A stretch of 64,000 nt of DNA from Paracoccus sp. TOH (GTDB lineage Bacteria; Pseudomonadota; Alphaproteobacteria; Rhodobacterales; Rhodobacteraceae). Both the position numbers and the translations under genes were made by a program. The DNA is taken from assembly GCF_030388245.1 (NCBI RefSeq), contig NZ_CP098360.1:1696501-1760500 (forward strand), written 5' to 3'. The notes beneath the pieces are model-generated. The model was not told where the DNA came from and ran no database searches. It was given only the letters and a program-made list of their open reading frames with translations. This document shows positions 1-8,066 of this stretch, in pieces (the stretch's first letter is position 1; every line of letters starts with the position of its first letter).

Positions 1-603
1 CGCGACGATCGACAGGCCCGCCGCCCGCGCCGCCCGGTCAAGGCGGTTGATCCGCGCCCGGTCGTCGCCGCGGTAAAGCCAACTGGCCGCGACATGCGTG
101 AGCTGCGGCAGCCGCGCGGCAAGGTCGGGCAGGGGGGCAAGATCCTTGCCCGGCAGCCAGATCAGCCGCATCCCCCGGGCATGGCCGGCCAGATCGTCGA
201 GGCTCAGGTCGCAACGGCCCTTCTGCTGCCAGTTCCCGTCCAGATCGTGCCGTCGGCCCTTGGTGATCAGCGCGGCGAGCCGGCCATAGGCCGCGCGGTC
301 GGTCGGATAGGCCAGGAAAGCGGTGCCGTCCGCCAGCACGATCCGCGCCCCGATCACCGGGCGCAGTTGCAGCTTCCTGGCCGCGGCATACAGCCGCACC
401 ACCCCGGCCAGGCTGTTCAGGTCGGCGATCCCCAGCGCGTCATAGCCCATGAGATGCGCCGCCAGCGCCAGCTCGCGCGGGTGCGAGGCGCCGTGCAGGA
501 AGCTGAAGGCGCTGGTCACCGCCAGCTCGACGTAATCCGCGGGCGGGTTCGGGTGCTCGACCGGGGGCAGCGGGATCTCGGGGCGGGCATGATGGTCGGG
601 CAT
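1..603 (-). CDS. dnaE2: Error-prone DNA polymerase III alpha subunit DnaE2, N-terminal part
   Basis: About 200 N-terminal residues are present; the rest lies beyond the left edge. Translation begins MPDHHARPEIPLPPVEHP and soon reads YVELAVTSAFSFLHGASHP, the opening of the PHP domain of C-family polymerases. The product is the translesion polymerase that acts with ImuA and ImuB in damage-induced mutagenesis. Its ATG overlaps the imuB stop by one base (TGATG), so the two are probably translationally coupled. Start chosen from this overlap and the fit of the PHP domain to the N-terminus. Confidence 0.9.
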   Translation of the reverse strand, partial: MPDHHARPEIPLPPVEHPNPPADYVELAVTSAFSFLHGASHPRELALAAHLMGYDALGIADLNSLAGVVRLYAAARKLQLRPVIGARIVLADGTAFLAYPTDRAAYGRLAALITKGRRHDLDGNWQQKGRCDLSLDDLAGHARGMRLIWLPGKDLAPLPDLAARLPQLTHVAASWLYRGDDRARINRLDRAARAAGLSIVA

Positions 604-2123
604 CAGGCGAAGATCCCGTGCAGGAACCAGCGCGGCGTGCCGCCGCGGCCGTCATGGACCAGCCCCTCGCGATAGATCCACAGCCGCAGGCCGTTGTCGT
701 CCTCGATGCGGAAATAGTCGCGCAGCCGGGTGCCGGGGCGGTCGTGCCACCATTCCGGGGCGATGCGCTCGGGCCCGGCATGGCGGGCGATGCGCAGGGT
801 CTGGCGGCGCCAGAGGAACTGCGCCGGCGGCCCCTCGGGGATGGCGTACAGGACGCGGATCTCCTCGGGCGGGGTCAGCAGGCGGATCGGCCGCTCGGGG
901 CGGGCGGGTGGGACGGGGATGGTGGCCAGCGGCGGGCCGGGCGTCTGGGCGCGTTCGGGGACATGGCTTTCGCGCGGCAGCGGGCGGCTGATCGCCGCCG
1001 TGCCGAAGCGCGCCGCCAGCCGGTCCACCAGCCGCGCCAGCGCCAGCCCCTGGGGTGCGGCGCCGTCCAGGCCGGGCTGGGCCTGGGCCAGCGGCTCGAC
1101 GGCCTCGGCGGCCAGGCGGATCAGGTCGAAGCCATAGCCGGGGTCCAGCCGCTCCAGCCGGCCGTCGAACAGGCGCAGCAGATGGCCGGGTTCGCGCGTG
1201 GGCGCCGCCATGGCGACGCGGATGTCGCGCCGTTCGCCATCGACGCGAAACACCGACAGGCAGAGCCGCCGGCAGCCGCGATCCGCCGCCGCCATCTGCG
1301 CGCAAAGCGTCTCCAGCAGCCCGGGCAGCCAGTCCGAGGGGTCCATCACCGGCTCGGCCAGCCGGGCCTCGGCGGCGAATGCCGGTGCGGGCTCGGGCGC
1401 GTCCAGCGGCTCGGCCGCGCGCCCCAGCGCCTGGTCGAGGCGGATCAGCGGATTGTCCTGCGCCGCGGCGCGGGCAAAGCGGCGCATCAGCGACAGCCGC
1501 GGAAGCGCCGCCAGATCGCCAATGGTCTTGAGCCCCAGCCGGCGCAGCAGCAGCAGGGTTTCACCCGAAAGCCGCAGCCCGGCGACCGGCAGCGGCGCCA
1601 AGGCCGGCAGCGGATCGGTGCAGAGCGCCCGCTCGGGCCCGAAGCGGGCCAGCGCCCAGGCCGCGCCGCGCGTCGGCGCCAGCGCCGGCCGCGCGGTCAG
1701 CCCGGCGCGGGCGAAACCGGCCTGGATCCCGGCCAGCAGCGCCGCCTCGCCGCCGAACAGATGCGCGGCGCCGGTGGTGTCGAGGATGAGGCCGTCATCG
1801 CCGTCCGGCGTGCTGAAGGGCCCCCAGCGCCGCGCCCAGAAGGCCAGCCGCGCCAGCCTTGCCGCATCGCGGTCGGGTTCGGCCGGCTCGATGCGCAGGG
1901 CCGGGCAGATGGCGCGGCTGTCCACGGCGCGGGCGCCGATGCGGGCGCCGGCCCGTTCGGCGGCGCGGTTCGCGGCATGGATGACGGGCCCGTGCGGACC
2001 GGGCGCGGCCAGCGCCAGCGGGATCTGCTCAGGCCAGGCGTCGCCCCGGCGCGCGGCGCGGCTCAGCCAGCTCTCGATCGCGAGGCGGGGCAGAGAAATC
2101 GAGACGATCCGCCGCCCGGTCAT
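603..2123 (-). CDS. imuB: ImuB, catalytically inactive Y-family polymerase homologue
   Basis: A 506-residue protein related to DinB/UmuC. The N-terminus (ISLPRLAIESWLSR) replaces the acidic DxDxFY motif of active Y-family polymerases, and the segment around residues 105-125 (GDDGLILDTTGAAHLFGGE) is typical of ImuB. In the known system ImuB is a scaffold that binds the beta clamp and recruits DnaE2. It is the middle gene of imuA-imuB-dnaE2. Its start lies inside the end of imuA and its stop overlaps the dnaE2 start. The start is supported by the conserved ImuB N-terminus. Confidence 0.92.
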   Translation of the reverse strand: MTGRRIVSISLPRLAIESWLSRAARRGDAWPEQIPLALAAPGPHGPVIHAANRAAERAGARIGARAVDSRAICPALRIEPAEPDRDAARLARLAFWARRWGPFSTPDGDDGLILDTTGAAHLFGGEAALLAGIQAGFARAGLTARPALAPTRGAAWALARFGPERALCTDPLPALAPLPVAGLRLSGETLLLLRRLGLKTIGDLAALPRLSLMRRFARAAAQDNPLIRLDQALGRAAEPLDAPEPAPAFAAEARLAEPVMDPSDWLPGLLETLCAQMAAADRGCRRLCLSVFRVDGERRDIRVAMAAPTREPGHLLRLFDGRLERLDPGYGFDLIRLAAEAVEPLAQAQPGLDGAAPQGLALARLVDRLAARFGTAAISRPLPRESHVPERAQTPGPPLATIPVPPARPERPIRLLTPPEEIRVLYAIPEGPPAQFLWRRQTLRIARHAGPERIAPEWWHDRPGTRLRDYFRIEDDNGLRLWIYREGLVHDGRGGTPRWFLHGIFA

Positions 2124-2706
2124 GACGCGCCACCCAGGTCGAGGGCGCCCGGCCGCGCGCCCGGAACAGTTCCGCCAGCCAGCGCGGATCGCCCGGCGCC
2201 TGCGGGTCGTCCGGGTCGGGGGCCGAGGGCAGCGGCGTCAGCCGCCAGCGCATCCGCGCCGCGCTGGGTTCGGGCGGCGCGGCATGGCGGATCAGCCAGC
2301 AGGGCAGGCCAGCCGCCTCGGCCCGCAGCGCCAGGCGGCGGCTGGCGGTGAAGTTCAGCGCCGAAGGGGAGCCATGAATCTCGCCCACCACGGCGGCCAG
2401 GGCGCGGCCTTGCAGCCCGTCCTCCAGCGCGGCCAGCACATCGGCCGGGCGTGACAGGTCCAGCCGCAGCAGGTCGCGGCCCATGCCGGGCAGGAAGGGG
2501 GCGCCGAACTCGGCCCGGCTCAGCCGGTCCTGCGCCCAGAGCACCAGTCCCGGCGGCAGGGCGGCCAGCACGAATCCGGAAGCCGCGCCCGCCAGAGGGC
2601 GGGTGCCGAAGGCTTCGGACAGGGTCGGCGCGGTCGGTTGCGGCGCCGCGGGGACTAGCGCCCGTCCGAAAGGCGCCACCCCGGAAGGGAAAGGGCGAGC
2701 GGACAT
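2029..2706 (-). CDS. imuA: ImuA, RecA/SulA-like protein of the SOS mutagenesis cassette
   Basis: A 225-residue protein, first gene of the cassette. The middle (FVLAALPPGLVLWAQDRLSR, then a DLLRLD segment and AALEDGLQ) resembles the degenerate RecA fold of ImuA. No Walker A motif is visible. The C-terminal 31 codons overlap the 5' end of imuB in another frame (95 bases), a long overlap implying tight coupling. The ATG is only 14 bases from the LexA box and has no good Shine-Dalgarno sequence, so a very short leader or a slightly later start is possible. Confidence 0.82.
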   Translation of the reverse strand: MSARPFPSGVAPFGRALVPAAPQPTAPTLSEAFGTRPLAGAASGFVLAALPPGLVLWAQDRLSRAEFGAPFLPGMGRDLLRLDLSRPADVLAALEDGLQGRALAAVVGEIHGSPSALNFTASRRLALRAEAAGLPCWLIRHAAPPEPSAARMRWRLTPLPSAPDPDDPQAPGDPRWLAELFRARGRAPSTWVARHDRAADRLDFSAPPRDRELAEPRRAPGRRLA

Positions 2707-2720
2707 GGTTCAGCCATTAT

Positions 2721-2735
2721 GTTCTTCTTTTGTTC
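2721..2735 (-). promoter_or_regulatory. LexA (SOS) box upstream of imuA
   Basis: The bases read GTTC-TTCTTTT-GTTC on the plus strand, an exact match to the alphaproteobacterial LexA consensus GTTC-N7-GTTC. It lies 14 bases before the imuA ATG, where it would cover the promoter. This fits the known LexA control of imuAB-dnaE2 cassettes. Confidence 0.9.
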
Positions 2736-2826
2736 TAGAAGGGCCGAAGGGATTCGTCAATCGCGCGGTCGCCTGCGCGAAGGGCTTGGGGCCAGCCTTC
2801 ATGGTGCTGCGCAGGAGCCACGGGCA

Positions 2827-2867
2827 GCGCTTTCGGCGCGCGAGGTGCCGACACGCGCCGAAAGCGC
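2827..2867. repeat. Perfect 14-bp inverted repeat
   Basis: GCGCTTTCGGCGCG at 2827-2840 is matched by its exact complement at 2854-2867, with a 13-base loop. It lies in the gap between the divergent imuA and the hydrolase-like gene at 2984. No T-run follows on either strand, so it is not a standard terminator of either gene. It could be a REP-like element or act in the leader of the 2984 gene. Between 2740 and 2983 nothing else was seen apart from the ribosome binding site at 2973-2980. Confidence 0.7.
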
Positions 2868-2983
2868 CGTCGCGCGAAGGGCAGGGCGCCGCGCCTTTCG
2901 CCCGCCCGCCCAACCCTATCGAGCCGAGTTGCCACCCGCGCGCGCTGCTGTATTGTCTGCCCGCGCACAACCGGAGGGAGTCG

Positions 2984-3901
2984 ATGGCTTGCAAGACCGT
3001 GCTGGCGGATCATGCGGATTACCGGATCACGCTGCATGTCGCTTCCGCCCAACCCAGCCAGCGGATCGTGATCACCTTCGGCGGGCAGCCATCCGGCCTT
3101 GCCGACGACGGTTTCGGCACGCCTTTCTGCCTGGAGCATGGCTGGGACACCATCTATGTCGCGCAGCGGCACGGCACGCAATTCCAGGGCCTGTCGATCC
3201 AGGACTTCCAGACCGTCGTGCGGCCGGTCTGCGCCGGCCGGGACGTGGTGACCTATGGATCCAGCCTTGGGGCCTATGCGGCGCTCTATTACGGCGGCGC
3301 GGTCGATGCGCGGATGATCGCCGCGGCGCCGATGCTGCCCGCCTGGCGGCCGCTGAAGCTGCGGGCCTACGAGGATCTGCCGGTGACCCATGGCGACATC
3401 AAGGACGGGCCCCTGTCGCGGCACGACCCGGTGGTGATCTACGACCCGCATATCCGCAATGACACGCATCTCATCCGCGAGTTGGTGGCGCCGGCCTATC
3501 CCAATCTTCGGCCGGTCGAGGTGCCCTATGCCGGCCATACCGTGCTTGTCACCCTGTCGCAGGCGCGGCTGCTGAAGCCGCTGGTCCTGGGAATCATCGA
3601 GCATGACGCGATCATTCCTTTCGACCCTCCCGGCGAAGGAACGGCGATTTATCATGGCGAGCTTGGCCGCAGCCTTATCCGGACCGACAGGAAAGCCGCG
3701 CGGGCCGAACTGGAAAAGAGCCTCGCCATTGCGCCATCGAAGCGGTTCTTCGGCATGCTGGTCAACCTGCTGATCCGCAGCGGCGACCACGAGGCCGCGC
3801 AACAATTGATCTGCAAGGCGGAGAACTCGGGAGACAAGCGTTTGGGGCTGGTGCCCTCGGTCCGGCAGACGGCGATCAACGCCGGGCTGAGGGTCGGGTA
3901 A
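2984..3901 (+). CDS. Alpha/beta-hydrolase-fold protein of unknown role
   Basis: A 305-residue protein. I recognise only the fold. GSSLGAYAALYYGG (about residues 90-103) resembles the GxSxG nucleophile elbow, and the late segment VPYAGHTVLV could supply the catalytic His. After about residue 215 the sequence changes to short helical, TPR-like segments (ARAELEKSLAIAPSKRFFGMLV). There is no signal peptide or membrane segment, so it is probably cytoplasmic. The ATG follows a strong ribosome binding site, GGAGGGAG, at 2973-2980; the frame is open far upstream but that extension has no support. Proteins of this type often sit near surface polysaccharide genes, but nothing here confirms that. Confidence 0.75.
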   Translation: MACKTVLADHADYRITLHVASAQPSQRIVITFGGQPSGLADDGFGTPFCLEHGWDTIYVAQRHGTQFQGLSIQDFQTVVRPVCAGRDVVTYGSSLGAYAALYYGGAVDARMIAAAPMLPAWRPLKLRAYEDLPVTHGDIKDGPLSRHDPVVIYDPHIRNDTHLIRELVAPAYPNLRPVEVPYAGHTVLVTLSQARLLKPLVLGIIEHDAIIPFDPPGEGTAIYHGELGRSLIRTDRKAARAELEKSLAIAPSKRFFGMLVNLLIRSGDHEAAQQLICKAENSGDKRLGLVPSVRQTAINAGLRVG

Positions 3902-4292
3902 GGTTCGCGCAACAGCGGGCAAAGCGCGTTCTTGGGCATTCTGACGATGCCGCCTCTTGTCCCGGCGTCCGGGCATGGCCCATGATACGGCCCATGAAGC
4001 GGACGCCGACAGATTGCTGAGCCAAGCTGTTTGCGACCATCGGCCGGATATATGCCGGCGCGCATCGGGGAATCATGCTGCCCTGACCGGAACAGGTTAA
4101 CGACGGCCATCCGCAACCTGAGGCTGTTAGCGGAACCACTCTGGAAGTTCATAAGGAAATACAGCAATATCAATAAATTGATTGCAGTAATCCGGCCATT
4201 TCCTGACCTGTCCCAAAGGGCAACTGGCAATCCGCGTGCGAAACGCGTTAATTGCATTTTATTAAATGTTCTCAATTTCGAGTTGGTGAGTG
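3902..4292. other. Intergenic region with AT-rich promoter-like part and palindrome
   Basis: The first 200 bases show no credible gene. From about 4140 the sequence becomes much richer in A and T than its surroundings. It contains the palindrome ATCAAT-AA-ATTGAT at 4169-4182 and the segment TTAATTGCATTTTATTAAATG near 4248-4268, which looks promoter-like. It probably carries the promoter and an operator for the gene at 4293. Reverse-strand reading frames here have no recognisable protein features. Confidence 0.5.
4169..4182. promoter_or_regulatory. Operator-like palindrome
   Basis: Two exact 6-base arms, ATCAAT and ATTGAT, are separated by AA. It stands about 110 bases before the ATG of the unknown gene at 4293 in an AT-rich stretch. 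The symmetry suggests binding by a dimeric regulator; the regulator cannot be named. Confidence 0.35.
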
Positions 4293-4775
4293 ATGCTGGT
4301 AAACGGTAAGGTCCTGAATTTTTCCGCGATGAACGCTGCCCGCGAGTCGGGCGAGTTCGGCTTTGCGCATCTGCAGGTCTCGGGCATCGAGACGCTGGGC
4401 GTGAGCTTTTCGGGTTCGGTCGCGGATTGGTGCGAACTCGGCTTCTCGATCTGCGAAAGCTATCTGATCGAGGCGCAGAACATCTACATTGAAAACGATC
4501 TGGGCGGCTTCCTCTCGATGGCCGAGGCGCAGTTCGACGCCGACCTGTCCGACGAGGTGCTGGCCCATGCCAATACGCTGCTTCGCGGCGTCGCCTTCCG
4601 CCGGCTCGCCGGCGAACTGCAGGTGGTCGAGACGGTCGAGGGCCAGGCGGATCTGGACTGGCAGACGGTCGCCAGCCTGTGGCGTGCCATGGAGACGACG
4701 CAGGGCGACATGCGCATGCCGCGTCTGGATGCCGGCTTCGAGAAGCAGTTGCGCGCCGCGATGCGGCTGAGCTGA
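4293..4775 (+). CDS. Hypothetical protein, 160 residues
   Basis: I do not recognise this protein. It is soluble, without signal peptide or membrane segment, and rather acidic. An N-terminal half with beta-like segments (AHLQVSGIETLGVSFSGSVADW) is followed by a helical half ending LDAGFEKQLRAAMRLS. The codon before this ATG is a GTG in frame and could also serve as start. It appears to be a single-gene unit: an AT-rich promoter region precedes it and a terminator-like hairpin follows within 45 bases. Codon use is like that of its neighbours, so it is likely a real gene. Confidence 0.65.
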   Translation: MLVNGKVLNFSAMNAARESGEFGFAHLQVSGIETLGVSFSGSVADWCELGFSICESYLIEAQNIYIENDLGGFLSMAEAQFDADLSDEVLAHANTLLRGVAFRRLAGELQVVETVEGQADLDWQTVASLWRAMETTQGDMRMPRLDAGFEKQLRAAMRLS

Positions 4776-4779
4776 GCCG

Positions 4780-4819
4780 CGGCCCGGTTCTCGCGATGCT
4801 TGGATCGCGGGCCGGTTTT
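4780..4819 (+). terminator. Possible intrinsic terminator after the 4293 gene
   Basis: An inner stem CGCGAT/ATCGCG with loop GCTTGG (4792-4809) can be extended by CGGCC/GGCCG (4780-4784 with 4810-4814) across a one-sided bulge, and TTTT follows. The bulge makes it only moderately convincing. Confidence 0.35.
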
Positions 4820-4857
4820 GGCTATGACGGCGGTCCAGACCTGAAAGGATGCCGCCC

Positions 4858-7161
4858 GTGGACGCAACCGACCGCATCGCCCGCACCATCGCCGCCGAGA
4901 TCGCTGCCCGCCCCGACCAGGTGGCGGCGGCGACCAGCCTGCTGGACGGGGGCGCCACGGTGCCCTTCGTCGCGCGTTACCGCAAGGAAGTGACGGGCGG
5001 GCTGGACGACACCCAGCTGCGCACCCTGTCCGAGCGGCTGGCCTATCTGCGCGAGCTCGAGGCGCGGCGGAGCGCGATCCTCGAATCGATCGGGGGGCAG
5101 GGCAAGCTGACCGAGGATCTGGCCCGCGCCATCGCCGGGGCCGAGACCAAGGCCACGCTTGAAGACATCTACCTGCCCTTCAAGCCCAAGCGGCGCACCA
5201 AGGCGATGATCGCGCGCGAAAACGGGCTGGAGCCGCTGCTGCGCGCCATCCAGGACGACCGCGCCGCCGAACCCGAGGCGCTGGCGGCGGGCCATGTCTC
5301 GGAAGCGGTGCCGGATGTGAAAGCGGCGCTGGACGGGGCGCGCGACATCCTGGTCGAGGAACTGTCCGAGAATGCGGCGCTGCTGGGCCGGCTGCGCGAA
5401 TTCATGCAGGCCGAGGCGATCATCCGCGCCAAGGTGGTGCCGGGTAAGGAGCAGGTCGGCGCCAAGTTCAGCGATTATTTCGACCAGTCCGAGAAATGGG
5501 CCAGCATCCCCGCGCATCGGGCGCTGGCCATCCTGCGCGGCGCCAAGGAGGAGGTGCTGACCATCGAGATCGCCCCCGAGCCGGAAACCGGCGCGGCGCG
5601 GGCCGAGGGCATCGTCGCCTCGGCCCTGGGGCGGCTGGGGGACCAGCCGGGCGACCGCTGGCTGCGCAAGGTGGCGGGCTGGTGCTGGCGGGTGCGGCTG
5701 TCGAACACCATGTATATCGACCTGATGACCGAGCTGCGCACCCGCGCCCATGCCGAGGCGATCCGGGTCTTCGCCCGCAATCTCAAGGATCTGCTGCTGG
5801 CCTCGCCCGCCGGACCGCGCCCGACCATCGGGCTGGACCCCGGCATCCGCACCGGGGTCAAGCTGGCCGCCGTCGACGGCACCGGCAAGCTGGTCGAGAC
5901 GGCGACGCTGTATCCCTTCCCGCCGAAATCCGACCTGCGCGGCGCGGAAGCGGCGCTGGCCGCCGCCATCGTCAAGCACAGGATCGAGCTGATCGCCATC
6001 GGCAACGGCACCGCCAGCCGCGAGACCGAGCGTTTCGTGGCCGAGGTGCTGAAGCGCCTGCCCGAAGGGGTGAAACAGCCGGTCAAGGTGATCGTCAGCG
6101 AGGCCGGCGCCTCGGTCTATTCCGCCTCGGAGCTGGCGGCGCGGGAATTCCCGGAGCTCGACGTCTCGCTGCGCGGCGCGGTCTCCATTGGCCGGCGGCT
6201 GCAAGACCCGCTGGCCGAGCTGGTGAAGGTGCCGCCCGAAGCGATCGGCGTCGGGCAGTATCAGCATGACGTGGACCAGCGCCGGCTGGCCAAGACCCTG
6301 GAGGCGGTGGTCGAGGATGCGGTGAACGCGGTGGGGGTGGACCTGAACACCGCCTCGGCCCCGCTGCTGGCGCATGTGGCCGGGTTGGGTCCGTCGCTGG
6401 CGCAGAACATCGTGGCCTGGCGCGACGAGCATGGCGCCTTCCCGTCGCGCGCGGCGCTGAAGAAGGTCGGCGGGCTTGGCCCGCGCGCCTTCGAGCAATG
6501 CGCGGGTTTCCTGCGCATCCGAGACGGCAAGGAGCCGCTGGACGCTTCCTCGGTCCACCCCGAGGCATACGGCGTCGCGCGCCGCATCGTCGCCGCCTGC
6601 GGCCGCGACATCCGCCAGATCATGGGCGATGGCGCGGCGCTGAAGGGCGTCCGGGCGGAATCCTTCGTCGACGAGCATTTCGGCCTGCCCACCATTCGCG
6701 ACATCCTGACCGAGCTGGAAAAACCCGGCCGCGACCCGCGGCCGAGCTTCGTCACCGCAAGCTTTGCCGAGGGGGTCGAGGATATCAGGGATCTGCGGCC
6801 GGGCATGGCGCTGGAGGGCACGGTGACCAATGTCGCCGCCTTCGGCGCCTTCGTCGATATCGGCGTGCATCAGGACGGGCTGGTGCATATCAGCCAGCTG
6901 GCCGACCGTTTCGTCAAGGATCCGAACGAGGTGGTGAAGGTCGGCGATGTGGTCAAGGTCCGGGTGACCGAGGTGGATGTGGCCAGAAAGCGCATCGGCC
7001 TGACCATGCGCAAGGACGGCGGCGCCGCCGCCCGCGAGGCGCAGAAGGAGCGCGGGCCCAAGGTCCAGCCGGCGCGCGGCCCGAAATCCGCCGCCCCTGC
7101 CGGCAAGGAGCAGCCCGGCGCCCTGGGCGCGGCGCTGCTGAACGCATTGCGCAAGACCTGA
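4858..7161 (+). CDS. tex: Tex, S1-domain RNA-binding transcription accessory protein
   Basis: A 767-residue protein close to the usual Tex/YhgF length. In order: N-terminal Tex region (VPFVARYRKEVTGGLDD near residue 35), YqgF/RNase H-like domain from about residue 323 (IGLDPGIRTGVKLAAVDG), helix-hairpin-helix region from about 496 (LNTASAPLLAHVAGLG), and an S1 RNA-binding domain at about 649-720 (GTVTNVAAFGAFVDIG), then a charged tail. Tex binds nucleic acid in the cytoplasm and affects transcription. I chose the GTG at 4858 because AAAGGA at 4844-4849 is 8 bases before it; the in-frame ATG at 4849 would overlap that site. Confidence 0.95.
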   Translation: MDATDRIARTIAAEIAARPDQVAAATSLLDGGATVPFVARYRKEVTGGLDDTQLRTLSERLAYLRELEARRSAILESIGGQGKLTEDLARAIAGAETKATLEDIYLPFKPKRRTKAMIARENGLEPLLRAIQDDRAAEPEALAAGHVSEAVPDVKAALDGARDILVEELSENAALLGRLREFMQAEAIIRAKVVPGKEQVGAKFSDYFDQSEKWASIPAHRALAILRGAKEEVLTIEIAPEPETGAARAEGIVASALGRLGDQPGDRWLRKVAGWCWRVRLSNTMYIDLMTELRTRAHAEAIRVFARNLKDLLLASPAGPRPTIGLDPGIRTGVKLAAVDGTGKLVETATLYPFPPKSDLRGAEAALAAAIVKHRIELIAIGNGTASRETERFVAEVLKRLPEGVKQPVKVIVSEAGASVYSASELAAREFPELDVSLRGAVSIGRRLQDPLAELVKVPPEAIGVGQYQHDVDQRRLAKTLEAVVEDAVNAVGVDLNTASAPLLAHVAGLGPSLAQNIVAWRDEHGAFPSRAALKKVGGLGPRAFEQCAGFLRIRDGKEPLDASSVHPEAYGVARRIVAACGRDIRQIMGDGAALKGVRAESFVDEHFGLPTIRDILTELEKPGRDPRPSFVTASFAEGVEDIRDLRPGMALEGTVTNVAAFGAFVDIGVHQDGLVHISQLADRFVKDPNEVVKVGDVVKVRVTEVDVARKRIGLTMRKDGGAAAREAQKERGPKVQPARGPKSAAPAGKEQPGALGAALLNALRKT

Positions 7162-7211
7162 GGGGGCGCTGCCCCCGCCGCGCCTGCGGCACGGCTAAGG
7201 GGGTATTTGGG
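7162..7211. repeat. Double-hairpin element ending in GTATTTGGG, copy A (likely terminator)
   Basis: GGGGGC-GCT-GCCCCC (7162-7176) is followed by GCCGC-GCCT-GCGGC (7177-7190) and then by GGGGGTATTTGGG. It starts right after the Tex stop and ends 19 bases from the 3' end of the convergent pdxY. A second copy of the same design is at 45443-45496. In this position it could terminate transcription from both sides. Confidence 0.6.
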
Positions 7212-7229
7212 CAACGAAGAAGCCCGGGA

Positions 7230-8066
7230 TCAGCAGCCCAGCAGGGCCGCCCGGAACTTGGGATCCGACAGCACCACCTCTTTCGTTCCCAGTTCCGCCG
7301 CGCGCGTCAGCGCGCGCGCGGTCTGGAGCTGCGCAAACTCCACCGCCTGGGAGAGGCTGCGGCCTTGCCCCAGCGCGGCGGTGATCAGCCCGGCGAACAG
7401 GTCGCCGGTCCCGGCCAGCGCCACCGGCAGATGCGGCGTCGGATGGCGCGTCAGCCCCTGCGGTCCCAGGATCACGCTTTCCAGCATGCCGGGCGCGGTC
7501 TCGCGCAGCCGGCAGCCGGTGACGATCAGCTGCGCCGCGGGCGCCATGCGCAGCCCTTGCGCGGCGCGGTGGATGTCGGACAGTTCCGTGATGGGCTGCC
7601 CGGTCAGCCAGGCGACCTCGAACGGGTTGGGCGAGGCGATGTCGGCCATGGGCAGCAGCCGGTCGCGGAAGGTGTCGGCGATCTCTTGCGGCACATAGAG
7701 GCCCGGCAGCTCGTCGCCCAGCACCGGGTCGCAGTAATAGCGCAGGCCCGGGTTCGCTGCCTTGGCGCGGGCGACGAAATCGGCGGTCAGCCGCGCCACC
7801 TCGACCGAGCCGATATAGCCAGTCAGCAGGACATCCGCGCGTTCCGGCAGGCCGCGATCCCAGAGGCCCTGCAGAAGGTCGGCGAAAAAATCGCCGGGCA
7901 GCGGCCGGCCGCGCAGGCTGGGATAGTCCGGGGTGTTGGAAAAGATCACCGTCGGGACCGGCGCTACCTCCAGCCCCGCCGCCAGCATCGGAAACACCGC
8001 CGCCGAATTGCCGACATGGCCCATGACCACCTGGCTTTGGATCGAGATCACCAGCGGGCGGCTCAT
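7230..8066 (-). CDS. pdxY: Pyridoxal kinase PdxY
   Basis: A 278-residue ribokinase-family enzyme that phosphorylates pyridoxal with ATP in B6 salvage. The N-terminus MSRPLVISIQSQVVMGHVGNSAA is characteristic of PdxY/PdxK. YYCDPVLGDE lies near residue 115, and the GTGDLFAGL anion-hole/catalytic Asp motif is near residue 218. The ATG overlaps the stop of the upstream MOSC gene (ATGA), so the two form an operon with coupled translation. The reading frame is open a little further upstream but the overlap and family alignment support this start. Confidence 0.93.
   Translation of the reverse strand: MSRPLVISIQSQVVMGHVGNSAAVFPMLAAGLEVAPVPTVIFSNTPDYPSLRGRPLPGDFFADLLQGLWDRGLPERADVLLTGYIGSVEVARLTADFVARAKAANPGLRYYCDPVLGDELPGLYVPQEIADTFRDRLLPMADIASPNPFEVAWLTGQPITELSDIHRAAQGLRMAPAAQLIVTGCRLRETAPGMLESVILGPQGLTRHPTPHLPVALAGTGDLFAGLITAALGQGRSLSQAVEFAQLQTARALTRAAELGTKEVVLSDPKFRAALLGC

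Noticed and set aside
2483..2983. Upstream extension of the hydrolase-fold gene
   Set aside because: The added part crosses the LexA box and the imuA promoter and looks random. The strong ribosome site at 2973-2980 supports the ATG at 2984.
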